A stretch of DNA of 64,000 nucleotides, taken from Larix kaempferi (lineage: Eukaryota; Streptophyta; Pinopsida; Pinales; Pinaceae). This document shows, in pieces, positions 22,125 to 34,615 of this stretch; the first letter of the stretch is position 1, and every line of letters begins with the position of its first letter. The stretch covers positions 3,064,501-3,128,500 of the forward strand of contig BSBM01000592.1 in NCBI GenBank assembly GCA_027924585.1, read 5' to 3'. The position numbers and the translations under genes were made by a program. Below the pieces are notes generated by a model. That model did not search any database. It saw only the letters and a list, made by a program, of their open reading frames with translations, and was not told where the DNA came from.

Positions 22125-24170
22125 TGTTGGTGGTTTTGGCTGACCACAAACAAAAAGGGGCTAGCAGAAGCTGAAATATTCTACTAAGTGGCTGGTTTAA
22201 GGATGACCGACAAACTATCAAACTTGGCATGAATGCTCAGAGGTTTTATGAAGTGTTAGAGGTTTTCTGGAAAGTGGTGGTTTTGGGACCACAATATAAT
22301 GTCTAGCAGAAGCTGAATTATTCTACTGAATTTGTGGTTTTAGGCTAACCACAAACTCTGGAGCTCACTCGAACATGGCACTGGCTTATTTTGCTTGTTC
22401 TAGATCGCTTGTTTCTGATTGTCTTCTTCCCACCCGTGTTAAGAACAATGTGAGGAGTGGGAGTCTCATGGTGGTTATGAGTATAACAAGTATAGATCTC
22501 ATGGTGGTTATGAGTATCACAATCAGAAATCTCATGGTGGTTATGAGTGTCAACACAAGGCATAAAATACCACAAACTTGTTGGTTGTGGAGCTTGATCT
22601 TCCTGATTCATAGGTCATTTTTCAGCTGTGTTTGGATCCTTTACCATGTCGGGGATGTGTGTGGGGGGGATTTACACCCACTATAGTCTCCATGGGGGAT
22701 CCACTGGAGGGTGGTGAATAATTTTGGAGCCCCCTCTGGCTAGACTGATAGCGCTTCGAAACTTGAAGTGTAACTATCAATCAATCCATCTGTAAAATCA
22801 ATCCTTGAAATAAATCATGTCAAAATAATTCATCATCATTCTGAATCAATAATTCATCAAGGTACACTTTGAAACTTAAAGTCTAACAATCACCATTATG
22901 TGCCCCCTATCATTTGAATGGAGAGAAGTCTTGGATCAAGTGAGAAGACGAAAATCATTCATCTGCAAGAAGATGACATAGAGATTATAGGGATTCTTGC
23001 AACTCAACCCCTTTTTCAACAAATGAAGGGCGTGGGGTTCTACCAATACTGCACCCAAATACATACAATTCAAATTCATTACAAAATACCGCAAGTAATC
23101 TTGTAAAGCAACTATTTGCAAGTTACAAAAGAGATATATTATGAACAAAACTAGCTCAAAATACTAATTATGGAGTTGAATTGATCTTCAAGTTTGGATG
23201 TTTCACTATACTTTATAATTCTCAACTTTTTTCTATCAAATGTTAATGCATTTTCCTCCATATGTGTTCATTAATTGACAAGACGTAGATTCAAGTGTCA
23301 AAACTAGACACAAGATTCTATCAGGCAGACAAAAAATGTATGCATCATAATACGCACAACTGTCCTTAAACCCCATTATACAATTTTGGCGTGATATAGG
23401 ATACAATTATTATCAACTTTCAAAATAAGTGAGTGCAAAATGATTCATTGGAAAAACTATCCAAATGAGTTTTGCACTACGAATGCTTAAGATTATGAAA
23501 CCATTAATCAAATAAAAATATACTTCTGCTTATTTCTTGATGCAACAAATTCTATCGTTATCAAGCAATCTATGGCTCACAAATGTGACAATTCTTGTGT
23601 TGCTAATATTTTGCTTGGATTAACGGTTTACCACAAGCCACAATCTCACTACACAAACAATATGGTCTACAACCCAAAATTTTTAATGGACAATAGAAAT
23701 CTCCCACCTACCAATTACCCAATGGTTCAAATGGCTCTTAGCTTTTGTACCGCCACAACGATTTTTGAACTTCACAAATTCAAAACCCTTATCTCAGTTT
23801 TCCTTTGTTGGCTCATAAAATTCCATGCATCACCACCGAATCAACGACAAACTCTTTCACCACCTTGTTCTCTATATTTTTCTACGCGGGGAGACCTACG
23901 TACAGTTTTTGATCTTGGTCTCAACCACTGATATCATGGAACTAAATAGAAAGGGTAGTCAATTCATCTAACCCGATGTCATTTCCAAAAAATAGAGGAT
24001 GGTTCTACCTCAACACACTCACAACTCCATAAGTCGTTTTCTTTATCTTCGACTCTACAGGGAAGAACCTTACTCAGATCAAACAAGTAATGTGTATCAA
24101 GGTCACGATAAATGTGGATAATACGAGGATCTTAATGGAATTCTAGAGATAACATAAGCATCATTGGTAT
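22125..24170. repeat. Dispersed repeat X, copy 1
   Basis: A ~2-kb segment whose second copy is at 32588-34615 with high identity throughout, including TGGTTTTGGCTGACCACAAA near the start and GATAATACGAGGATC near the end. It contains a small internal minisatellite (three copies of an ATCTCATGGTGGTTATGAGT phrase, 22467-22555). An ORF at 23572-23931 is partly preserved in copy 2 but shows no known domain. It is probably part of an unidentified or eroded retroelement. Confidence 0.85.
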
Positions 24171-24179
24171 ATCCATCAT

Positions 24180-25290
24180 TCCCAATCTTTCTTTCTAGCC
24201 GACATGGTCATGTCGTGAATTAAATGATTAACCTTAGATAGTACCATACACATGGAAGTGAATTACCATACACATGGGAGTGTAGCACCATCGAGTGTAA
24301 AATTAAAATTCATAACATATCCAGCCTCTAGCTTACAGATGCAGGTTTTCCTCTCGTTGTCCAACAAAAAATTCATGACCTTAATAGAGCAAGATCATAA
24401 TTGTTAGATTCCCTTTATATTCATAGTGGAAATGCCACAAGATATTACTAACATAATCATTATGATTATGTGAATATGTGTTTGTTTTTCATCATTCTTT
24501 TTGTAAATCAGTTGGAGTTCTTCATCATTAACCTACACATTCAATTTTAGGAGTGAGGGTGTCTTTGGCATCTAAAACTGTGATTCATCAACGTTAAATG
24601 TTTCTTGAGATTGATAACCCATTAACTCCAAATCCTATAGATTCTAATACATTTAGTAGTGGGATAGGGGGATTTATCATTTTATTATAAAATAAAAAAA
24701 AATTATTATTTTTCTTATTATGAATAATATTATTACAAGTTATTCACCCTTATTGGGAAATGTGTCAGGGATGCATGATATGGCTCCACATGATCCCAAC
24801 TCCAACAACCATGAAATGGGGGCTTTTGATGATACTCCAAGGTGACTTTAAAGCATGGCGGGCATTGTAGTACAAGTTGTTGTGTGCCCCATGCATCTAC
24901 ACATCATAGAATCATCTACTCTCCCCTTATGCATGAGCTCTCGATCCTCTAGGTTCAATTTGGTGAATCTGGAATATCATGCCTTGTAGTGTTTCCTTTC
25001 CTCCACTATCAATCATGACGAAATCTACCACAAATTGGAATATTAACGCAAAGATGAATCGGGAAAACAAGGCAGATTCAAGAGGTATACTTATTGATAG
25101 TTCCTTCCTAGTCTCTCTTTGTGTGACGAGAAACGACATTTCATTTTGGGAAACACGTTTCACTTGAAGGTTCATCTCTCGGGCTAGAAAATGAAGACAA
25201 TAAGCATGGATCCTGGCAACAAATCGGTGAAGGTAATCACACATTCCTCTTGTCCTTTTGGAAGTTGAGGAAGAAAGGGCCTGATCTCAA
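24180..25290. repeat. Dispersed repeat Y, copy 1
   Basis: Similar segments lie at 30885-31590 (partial) and 51113-52009. Shared landmarks are CATACACATGGAAGTG, GTAGTGGGATAGGGGGATTT, ATGATATGGCTCCACATGAT and CAATCATGACGAAATCTRCC. A minus-strand ORF of ~105 codons (25244-24927) is partly shared with copy 2, but I do not recognise it. In copy 3 the large gypsy element is inserted within Y. Confidence 0.85.
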
Positions 25291-25662
25291 ACTAAAATTC
25301 CAATACAGGGCTCGAATGAGGGAACACTACCCCACCGGGATGTCCAAAGACCAGATAAAATACCTCAACATCACCAAATCCCAGTTGTATAGCAAATTCA
25401 TAGTACCCTTGACAGGACAGCCTCTAGCTGTGATGAGGAAACGGGTTTGCATGGACTGGTGTATTTACCAGCCATGGAGAGATAACTGGAGAAAGAGATG
25501 GTTCATGGTGTTTGACAGGTCTCCGTGCAACAATTTGGAGGTCCCACAGTGTTTACTTCGGAAATTGTGGGCTGAGTTTGAGCTAGGCTACCATGTCAAC
25601 TATTTTGACATCACTGAGTTTCAGGGTGTCGGTCTTGGATTTGCCCAAGATCGACCTTAGGC
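25250..25662 (+). CDS. Unknown repeat-associated domain, copy 1
   Basis: An ORF of 136 codons. It starts inside repeat Y and extends beyond it. The C-terminal ~80 residues show a pattern shared with the ORF at 36280-37266: YQP, NW, RW, VFD, a (K/L)xxAEFxLG block, NYFDI, and (E/F)QGVG(L/M)G. The two copies are clearly paralogous though diverged. Aromatic residues and spacing are conserved, suggesting a real protein family. I do not recognise a known family. In this copy the frame stops at a TAG just after the domain. The downstream Pro-rich stretch can still be read, and then the 358-bp satellite begins. Start codon not resolved (nearest ATG-like start at 25250 is a weak TTG). Confidence 0.45.
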
Positions 25663-25772
25663 CCACCGCAACCCGCTTAGAGGACCTCCTACACCTAGAA
25701 GAGAGACAAACCCCCCTCTGCAGCCACCCAGGTTTGGTAGCGGCCTAGATGAGATTGATGAATCAGTTAGGA

Positions 25773-26613
25773 GCGGACTTGGATTCCGTCAGCTCCCACA
25801 GGTCCACATGGCCATCATGGACCTGTCCACAGTGGCCACGAATGCTTGGGAGCCTCCAGATGAGAAATGGCCCCCTTGAGCGACTTTGGAATGGCCCTCA
25901 CTGAACAAAACCCTAGCTCCAGAGATGGCCCATTGGCACCGCTTCCGGATCTTCGAGGCATGTTTTGGGGGGTCCCTTAACTAAACTCTAGTGTCTCGGA
26001 CCCACCGGAATCGACGGATTCGTGAACAGAGCCACGGTTTGGCTGCCATGGCATTCTAGTCGGGCACCCCAGGGCCATTTGGGGACACTTTGGGGATTTG
26101 CTCTGGGGCCATGGAACCCAAACTGGCAAGCGGACTTGGATTCCATCAGCTCCCACAGTTCCACGTGGCCATTGTGTACGTGTCCACGGTGGAAACACAT
26201 GCCTAGGGGCCTCCGGACAAAAAATAACCCCCTTGAGTGAATTTGGAATGGCCCTCACTGAGGAAAACCCTAGCTACAAAGATGGCCCATTGGCATCGCT
26301 TCCGGGTCTTTGAGGCATGTTGTGGGGGATCCCCTAGCTGAAACCCGAAATCCTGGGCCCATCGGAATCGATGGATGTGCGAACGGAGCCACGGTTTGCT
26401 TACTACGGGCATTCTAGTCGGGCACCCCGGGGCCATTCAAGGACACTTTTGGGGATTTGCTTCGGGGCCACGGAACCCAAATCGACGAGCGGACTTGGAT
26501 TCTGTCGACTCCCACAGGTCCATGTGGCCATAGTGGACCTGTCCACGATAGCCACACACACCCGGGGACCTCTGGACGAGAAATGGCTCCATTGAGCAAA
26601 TTTGGATGGCCTT
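25773..26613. repeat. Tandem array A, ~358-bp monomer
   Basis: The anchor GCGGACTTGGATTC occurs at about 25773, 26130 and 26489, giving periods of 357 and 359 bp and about 2.3 copies. It is GC-richer than its surroundings. ORFs on both strands are repeat artefacts. Confidence 0.9.
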
Positions 26614-28083
26614 CACATTGGGGTCAAATTTTCAAAAGCGTCGAGCAAGTAGGTATGGCTAGCATTCCCAGCTGGAACCTTCCTAGACACACTTGCAGAA
26701 CTCCTCGAAACCCGGTTTTATTGCACGGTTGGAATTATATGCCCCTGGTAGGTATCCAACAGGTGTCCGTGAAGGCCTTTTGGATGCGAGACGGAACGAG
26801 CCATAGAATGATGACCGTGGCTCGGATCGACAAACCGTTGACTCCGTTGGATTCAAGACGTCAAGATAGTGCTAAGGGTGCCCCTCTCCTCTGGTCCCGT
26901 GGCCCAGGTGTCATCTTGTACATCCATTTTGGAAACTGGGGTTTTCCTTAGTATGGGAGTGTGCAATTTTTGCACATTGGGGTCAAATTTGCAAAATCAT
27001 CGACCGAGCAAGTATGGCTTGCGTTCCCAGCTGGAACCTTCCTAGACACACTTGCAGTACTCCCCAGAACCTAGTTTTGTTGCACGGTTTGAATTCTATG
27101 CCCCCAGTAGGTATCTGGTAGGTGTCCTTGAAGGCCTTTTGTATGCGAGATAGAACGAGCCATAGAATGACGACCGTGGCTCGGATCAACAAACCTTCGA
27201 CTTCGTTGGATTCAGGACGTCGAGATAGTGCTATGGGTGCCCCTCACCTCCAGTCCCGTGGCCTAGGTGTCATCTTGTACATCCATTTTGGAAACTAGGG
27301 TTTTTCTCAGTACAGGAGTGTGCAACTTTTGCACATTGGGGTCAAATTTGCAAAATCGTCGACCGGGCAGGTATGGCTAGCGTTCCCAACTGGAACCTTC
27401 CTAGACACACTAGTAGGACTCCCCGAAACCTGGTTTTGTTTCATGGTTGGAATTCTATGCCCCTGGTAGGTATCCAGTAGGTGTCCCTGAAGGCCTTTTG
27501 TATGCGAGACGGAACGAGCCATAGAATGATGACCGTGGCTCGGATCGACAAGTCATCGACTCTGTTGGATTCAAGACGTTGGGATAGTGATAGGGGTACC
27601 CCTCTCCTATGGTCTCCTGGCCCAGGTGTCATCTTGTATGTCCATTTTGGAAACTAAGGTTTTGCTCAGTACAGGAGTGTGCAATTTTTGCACATTGTGG
27701 TCAAATTTGCAAAATCGTCGATCGGGCAGGTATAGTTAGTGTTCCCAGCTGAAACCTTCCTAGACACACTTGCAGGACTCTCTGGAACCCGGTTTTGTTG
27801 CACAGTTGAAATTCTGTGCCCCCGGTAGGTATCCAGAAGGTGTCCATGAAGGCCTTTTTGATGCGAGACAGAACGAGCCATAGAATGACGACTGTGGCTC
27901 GGATCAACAAACCATCAACTCCGTTGGATTCAGGACGTCGGGATAGTGTTAGGGGTGCACCTCTCCTCTGGTCTCGTGGCCCAGGTGTAATCTTGTACGT
28001 CTATTTTGGAAACTAGGGTTTTGCTCAGTACGGGAGTGTGCAATTTTTGCACATTGGGGTCAAATTTGCAAAATCATCGACCG
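26614..28083. repeat. Tandem array B, 359-bp monomer
   Basis: The anchor CACATT-G-GTCAAATTT occurs at 26614, 26973, 27332, 27691 and 28050: four full units of exactly 359 bp and a partial fifth that runs into the GAT array. Copies differ by a few percent. The monomer shows no obvious similarity to array A beyond its length. Confidence 0.95.
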
Positions 28084-28090
28084 GGCACGT

Positions 28091-28509
28091 ATGATGATGA
28101 TGATGGTGATGGTGATGGTGATGGAGATGAAGATGATGATGATGATGAAGATGATGATGAGGGAGATGTTGATGAGGAACCTAGAGATGACAATGATGAT
28201 GAAGATGGTGATGATGATGATGAAGATGGTGATGATGATGATGAAGACGTTGATGATGATGGTGATGGTGATGGTGATGGTGATGGTGATGATGAAGAAG
28301 ATGTGATGATGGAGATGTTGATGAGGAACCTAGAGATGACAATGATGATGAAGATGTTCATGATGATGATGATGGTGATGATGATGAAGACATTGATGAT
28401 GATGGTGATGGTGATGGTGATGGTGATGAAGATGATGATGATGAAGAAGATGATGATGATGGAGATGTTGATGAGGAACCTAGAGATGACAATGATGATG
28501 AATATGTTG

Positions 28510-28540
<31 letters not shown>

Positions 28541-29853
28541 AGACGTTGATGATGATGGTGATGATTATGATGAAGAAGATGGTTTAGTGCTAGGGTTTGG
28601 GTGAGGGTTAGGGCTAGAGTTATAGAAGGAAATTGAATTAGGGTTAGAGTTAGATTTAACAATGATGATGAAGATGATGATGATGGTGATGGTGATGAAT
28701 ATGATGATGATGATGACGAAGAAGATGTGATGATGATGATGGTGATGATGATGAGGACGTTGATGATGATGGTGATGACGATGGTGATGGTGATGGTGAT
28801 GGTGATGAAGATGGTGATGATGATGATGATGTTGATGTTGATGGGGAAGAAGATGACGATGATGGAGATGTTGATGATGATGGAGATGGTGATGGTGATG
28901 TTGATGATGATGTTGATGATGATGATGATGGAGATGGTGATGGTGATGTTGATGATGATGGTGATGGTGATGGTGATGAAGATGATGATGATGAAGAAGA
29001 AGATGATGATGAAGAAGATGATGATAAGGAGCCTAGAGATGCTAGTGATGATGAAGATGGTGATGATGATGAAGACGTTGATGATGATGGTGACGGTGAT
29101 GAAGATAATGATGATGATGACAAAGAAGATGTGATGATGGAGATTTTGATGAGGAGCCTAGACATGACAATGATGATGAAGATGGTGATGATGATGAAGA
29201 CGTTGACAATGATGGTGATGGTGATGGTGATGGTGATGGTGATGGTGATGGTGATGGTGATGGTGATGGTGATGGTGATGATGATGATGATGACGAAGAA
29301 GATGTGATGATGGAAATGTTGATGAGGAGCCTAGAGATGACAATGATGATGAAGATGGTGATGATGATGAAGACATTGAGGGTGATGGTGATGGCAATGG
29401 TGATGGTGATGTTGATGGTGATGGTGATGAAGATGATGATGATGAAGAAGATGATGATGATGGAGATGTTGATGAAGACGTTTATGATGATGGTGATGGT
29501 GATGGTGATGGTGATGGTGATGATGAAGAAGATGATGATGATGGAGATGTTGATGAGGAGCCTAGAGATGACAATGATGATCAAGATGGTGATGATGATG
29601 AAGACGTTGATGATGATGGTCATGGTGATGAAGATGATGATTATGATGACGAAGAAGATGATGATGATGGAGATGTTGATGAGGAGTGTAGAGATGACAA
29701 TGATGATGATGAAGACGTTGATGAAGATGGTGACGATGATGAAGATGGTGATGATGATGAAGACGTTGATGATGATGATGATGGTGATGGTGATGATGAT
29801 GTTGATGGTGATGGTGATGATGATGTTGATGATGATGATGATGAAAAGTCCCT
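28091..29853. repeat. GAT-type microsatellite/minisatellite array
   Basis: About 1.76 kb of (GAT)n with GGT and GAA variants, organised as a higher-order repeat marked by GA(G/A)GA(A/G)CCTAGAGATGAC at about 28163, 28323, 28471, 29152, 29322 and 29547, with a variant at 29679. A short TTAGGG-like interruption lies at 28590-28660. All three forward frames give long low-complexity ORFs, which I treat as by-products. Confidence 0.97.
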
Positions 29854-30364
29854 CTAAGTGGTTATCTATAGGAATCAAGCATCAATCTCCAACCATAAAT
29901 GAGCATGTTTGAAAATAAATCGCTAGGATACATATCTAAGAGTCTAGAAGACCTCTATGCATTTTTCCATCAAATTTAGCTAAGGAGATTCTAGTATCTA
30001 GTTAGAATATATTAGTGGAAAGCCTAGGTTGATGACACGATGCTTGGACAAGGAAAAAAACCCAAAATCTAGCTAGATTTGGGTGAGCATTGAGCATGGA
30101 GAACCAAATCTATGAATATGTGTATTATTAAATATAATTTTGTTGGGTGAAGCCAATAACCAACATAATCATCATAATATAAGAGTTTTTTGGGTTGGGA
30201 TATAGCTCAAGGTACCCAAAGCATGGAAAAAGTTTGAGTGGGCACAAAACCAGGAGAACAAAAAAATGTTGAAGAGGACATGTTGGGTGGGAGGTCGGCC
30301 TCCAGAAACTCAAGCATTGACATGAGTGAGGTAGGTCTAAAGAAACTTCTCTCATACCAAATGA
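29854..30364. other. No gene recognised
   Basis: AT-rich DNA between the GAT array and a minisatellite. No supported feature. Confidence 0.4.
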
Positions 30365-30625
30365 GAGAAGTGTTAGGGCTAGTTTAGGTTAGATTAGTGT
30401 TTCTAGGGCCAGTTTAGGTTTCTAGGACTAGTTTAGGTTTATAGTATTCTAGCTTAGGGACTAGTTTAGGTTTATAGTATTCTAGCTTAGTTTTCTAGTG
30501 TTCAGTTAGTGTTTCTAGGGTAAGTTTAGCTTTCTAGGATTTCTAGGACTAGATTAGGTTCGTAAGGTTATATTAGTGCTTCTAGGGCTAGTCTAAGTTT
30601 CTAGGGATAGATTAGGTTTCTAAAC
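30365..30625. repeat. Minisatellite of TTCTAGG/TAGTTTAGGTT units
   Basis: Roughly a dozen imperfect 15-30 bp units made of TTCTAGG(G/A) and (C/A)TAGTTTAGGTTT phrases, reminiscent of degenerate telomeric sequence. Confidence 0.8.
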
Positions 30626-30662
30626 ATTAATGACAAAGGGTGAAATGATGACATGGCAGATG

Positions 30663-30785
30663 GATGTATCTCTATGTATGTATGTATGTATCTATATGTA
30701 TGTATATATTTCTATGTATGTATATCTATGTATGTATGCATGTATGTATGGAAAATACATGTATGTATGTATGTATCAACAAAAA
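30663..30785. repeat. (ATGT)n microsatellite
   Basis: Interrupted runs of ATGT with ATCT variants over about 120 bp. Confidence 0.9.
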
Positions 30786-30884
30786 ATGCATGTACCAACA
30801 AAATAACATAAAACTACACATACCTCGATGTAGAACCTAAAATTCTTTGATGCAATTCTTTCTCTTATGTATAGATTCTGAAAT

Positions 30885-31590
30885 GTTTCAACATTGATAA
30901 CCCATTAACTCCAAATCCTATATATTATAATACATTTAGTAGTGGGATAGGGGGATTTATCATTTTATTATAAAATAAATTTTTTTATATTATAAATTTT
31001 TATTTATCTTATTATGAATAATATTATTACAAGTTATTCACCCTTATTGAGCAATGTGATAGGGATGCATGATATGGCTCCACATGATCCCAACTCCAAC
31101 AACCATGAAGTGGGGGCTTTTGATGATACTCCAAGGTGACTTGAAAGCAGGGCGGGTGTTGTAGTACAAGCTGTTGTGTGCCCCATGCATTTGCACATCA
31201 TAGAATCGTCTACCCCCCTATGCATGAGCTCTCAGTCCTTTAGGTTCGATTTGTTGAATGTGGAATATCATGCCTTGTAGTGTTTTCTTTCCTCCACTAT
31301 CAATCATGACGAAATCTGCAACAAATTGGAATATTAACGCAAAGATGAATTGGGAAAACAAGGAAGATTCAAGAGGTATACTTATTGACACTTCCTTCCT
31401 AGTCTCTATGTGTGTGACGAGAAACGACATTTCATTTTGGGAAACACATTTCACTTGAAGGTTCATCTCTCGGGCCAGAAAACGCAGACCATAAGCATGG
31501 ATCCTGGCATCAAATGGGTGAAGTTAATCACACATGCCTCTTGTCCTTCAGGAAGTTGAGGAAGCAAGGGCCTGATATCAAACTAAAATT
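30885..31590. repeat. Dispersed repeat Y, copy 2 (partial)
   Basis: Corresponds to 24600-25290 of copy 1. It lacks the first ~400 bp of the family and breaks off near 31590, where copy 1 continues into the unknown ORF. Confidence 0.85.
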
Positions 31591-32587
31591 CCTATTCTTT
31601 CCCAACAAATGATTGCTCGTTGGGAAACTTGTAGCGTAGAGACATTAGGTCATGGATCCATGGGATATGCTAGCATAGTTTCAAGTCATCATCCATGACT
31701 TTGGGTCCACTTGTACCCAACAGAAAAAAATATATGAAGACTGTGGTGATGAATTTACCCCTCTAAAACCCTATTGGGGAAAGATTTGGCAGACAATGGC
31801 ATGAAGGAGTAGGAGATTCTGATACTAACGTAAAAATTGTAGGACCACATTAGCATGATGGAGGACATGCAAAAATTGATGATCAAAGCAGCCACAAGTT
31901 TGGGAGAAAAATTAAATGTTTTGGCGAAGGCCATCACTAGCACGGTGTTTGCAGAGAGAATTCTAGGGAATACAAACTCATTTACACCTACTATGCCCCA
32001 GTTAATCGAGCACCTCTCCTTTTTCCTAAGAGGAAATTGTAGTTTCTACTTCAGGTGACTAGTTATTTAGATAGTTCTACAACTTTATTTCTTCTTGTTA
32101 AAGTTGTTCAAACTCTCATATTCGTATTTTCATCAGCGCTCTAGTCTTGATTTTTTTTTACCATGGATCTAGTAGAAATTTTTTATGTTGTTATATGCCC
32201 ATTATGGAAGATAATGAAATGCACAAAGACAAAAAAGGTTAGGTGTTAAGCACATTATTCTCATTAATTATATTTAAATTTATACAATGAGAATGTCCCT
32301 TGGGTTCAACTTCCCTAGTGAACTCTTGGATACTAGAGTGACTCTTTGTATTCACCAACAAATTTTGGTCTTCTCCTTATGTGAATAGGGAGATAATCCT
32401 AGCACCAAGGATTATGTTCCCAACAATTCCCCCCTTAATGCAAAGGGGTGTATGTGACCCCAAGAAAAATATAGATGAATGAATGGAAGTGGACAACTAC
32501 TACTACCGAACATTTCCAACTTGGAAATCCAAATTGCCAAGCAGGTTAGCATAAGTTCAATTCTCTTGTTAAATACAAGTGCTCTCT
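31591..32587. other. Unassigned spacer between Y and X copies
   Basis: An ORF of 67 codons at 31855-32058 has no recognisable motif. No further signal. Confidence 0.35.
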
Positions 32588-34615
32588 GAAGCGGTGGTTT
32601 TGGCTGACCACAAACAAAAAGGGGCTAGCAGAAGCTGAAATATTCTACTAAGTGGGTGGTTTAAGGATGCCCGACAAACTATCAAACTTGGCATGAATGC
32701 TCAGAGGTTCTCTGGAAAGTGGTGGTTTCGGGACCACCATCTAATGTCTAGTAAAAGCTGAATTATTCTACTAAAATTGTGGTTTTAGGCTGACCACAAA
32801 CTCTGGAGCTCACTCGAACATGGCACTGGATTATTTTGCTTGTTCTGGATTGTTTGTTTCTGATTGTATTCATCCCCCCTGTGTCATGAACAATGTGAGT
32901 AGTGGGATTATCATGGTGGTTATGAGTATCACAATTATAAACATCATGGTAGTTATGAGTAGCACAATTAGAAATCTCATGGTGGTTATGAGTGTCAACA
33001 CAAGGCATAAAATACAACAAACTTGTTGGTTGTGGTGCTTGATCTTCTTGATTCAGAGGTCATTTTTCAATTGTGTTTGGATCCCATACCATGTAGGGGA
33101 TATGTGGGGGAGATTTACCCCCACTATAGTCTCCATGGGGGATCCAGTGGTGGGTGGCGAATAATTTTGGATCCCCCTCTGGCTAGATTGATAGCGCTTC
33201 GAAACTTAAAGTGTAACTATCAATCAATCCATCTGCAAAATCAATCCTTGAAAAGAATCATGTCAAAATAATTCATCATCATTCCGAATCCATAATTCAT
33301 CATGGTACACTTTGAAAATTGAAGTCTAACAATCACCATTATGTGCCCCCCATCAACTGAATGGAGACAAGTCTTGCATCAAGTGAGAAGACGAAAATCG
33401 TTCATCTGCAAGAAGATGACATAGAGCTTATAGGGATTCTTGCAACTCCGCCCATTTCTCAACAAATGAAGGGCGTGGGGTTCTGCCAAGACTGCACCCA
33501 GTTACATACAGTTCAAATTCATTACAAAATACCGCAGGTAATCTTGCAAAACAACTATTTGCAAGTTACATAAGAGATATATTATGAACAAAACTAGCTC
33601 AAAATACTAATTATGGAGTTGAATTGATCTTCAAGTTTGGATGTTTTACTATACTTTATAATTCTCAAGTTTGTTCTATCAAATGTTAATGCATTTTCCT
33701 CCATGTTTTTTCATTAATTGACAAGATGTAAATTCAACTGTCAAAACTAGACACAAGATTCTATCAGGCAGACAAAAAATGTATGCATCATAATACGCAC
33801 AATTGTCCTTAAACCCCATTATACAATTTTGGGGTGATCTAGGATACAATTATTACCAACTTTCAAAATAAGTAAGTGCAAAATGAATCATTGGAAAAAC
33901 TATCGAAATGAGTTTTGCACTACGAATGCTTAAGATTATGAAACCATTAATCAAATAAAAATATACTTCTGCTTATTTCTTGATGCAACAAATGCTATCA
34001 TTACCGAGCAATCTATGGCTCACAAATGTGACAATTCTTGTGTTGCTAATATTTTGCTTGGATTAATAGTTTACCACAAGCTACAATCTCACTACACAAA
34101 CAATATGTTCTACAACCCAAAAATTTTAATGGACAATAGAAATTTCCCACCTACCAATTACCCAGTGGTTCAAATGGCTCTTAGCTTTTGTACCGTCACA
34201 ACGATTTTTTAGCTTCACAAATCCAAAACCCTTATCTTAGTTTTCCTTTGTTGGCTCATAAAATTCCATGCATCACCACTAAATCAATGACAAACTCCTT
34301 CACCACCTTGTTCTCTATATTTTTTTGCGTGGGGAGACCTACATATAGTTTGTCATCTTGGTCTCAACCACTGATATCATGGACCCAAATACAAAGGGTA
34401 GTCAATTCATCTAACCCGCTGTCATTTCCAAAAAATAGAGGATGGTTCTACCTCAACACACTCACGGCTCTACAAGTTGTTTTCTTTATCTTCGACTCTA
34501 CAGGGAAGAACCTTACTCAGATAAAACAAGTAATGTGTATGAAGGTCATGATAAATGTGGATAATACGAGGATCCTAATGGAATTCTAGAGATAACATAA
34601 GCATCATTGGTAAAT
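32588..34615. repeat. Dispersed repeat X, copy 2
   Basis: Matches 22125-24170 almost end to end. The internal minisatellite is at about 32903-32999. Relative to copy 1, X and Y occur in the opposite order here, so X and Y are not a fixed unit. Confidence 0.85.

Noticed and set aside
25977-27910. ORFs on both strands of the 359-bp arrays
   Set aside because: They recur once per monomer in several frames and have no recognisable domain.
28006-29912. Long ORFs rich in Asp/Glu, Met or, on the minus strand, Ser/Pro and His
   Set aside because: They are translations of the GAT array in different frames, with no start context, no unique domain and frame changes at repeat boundaries.
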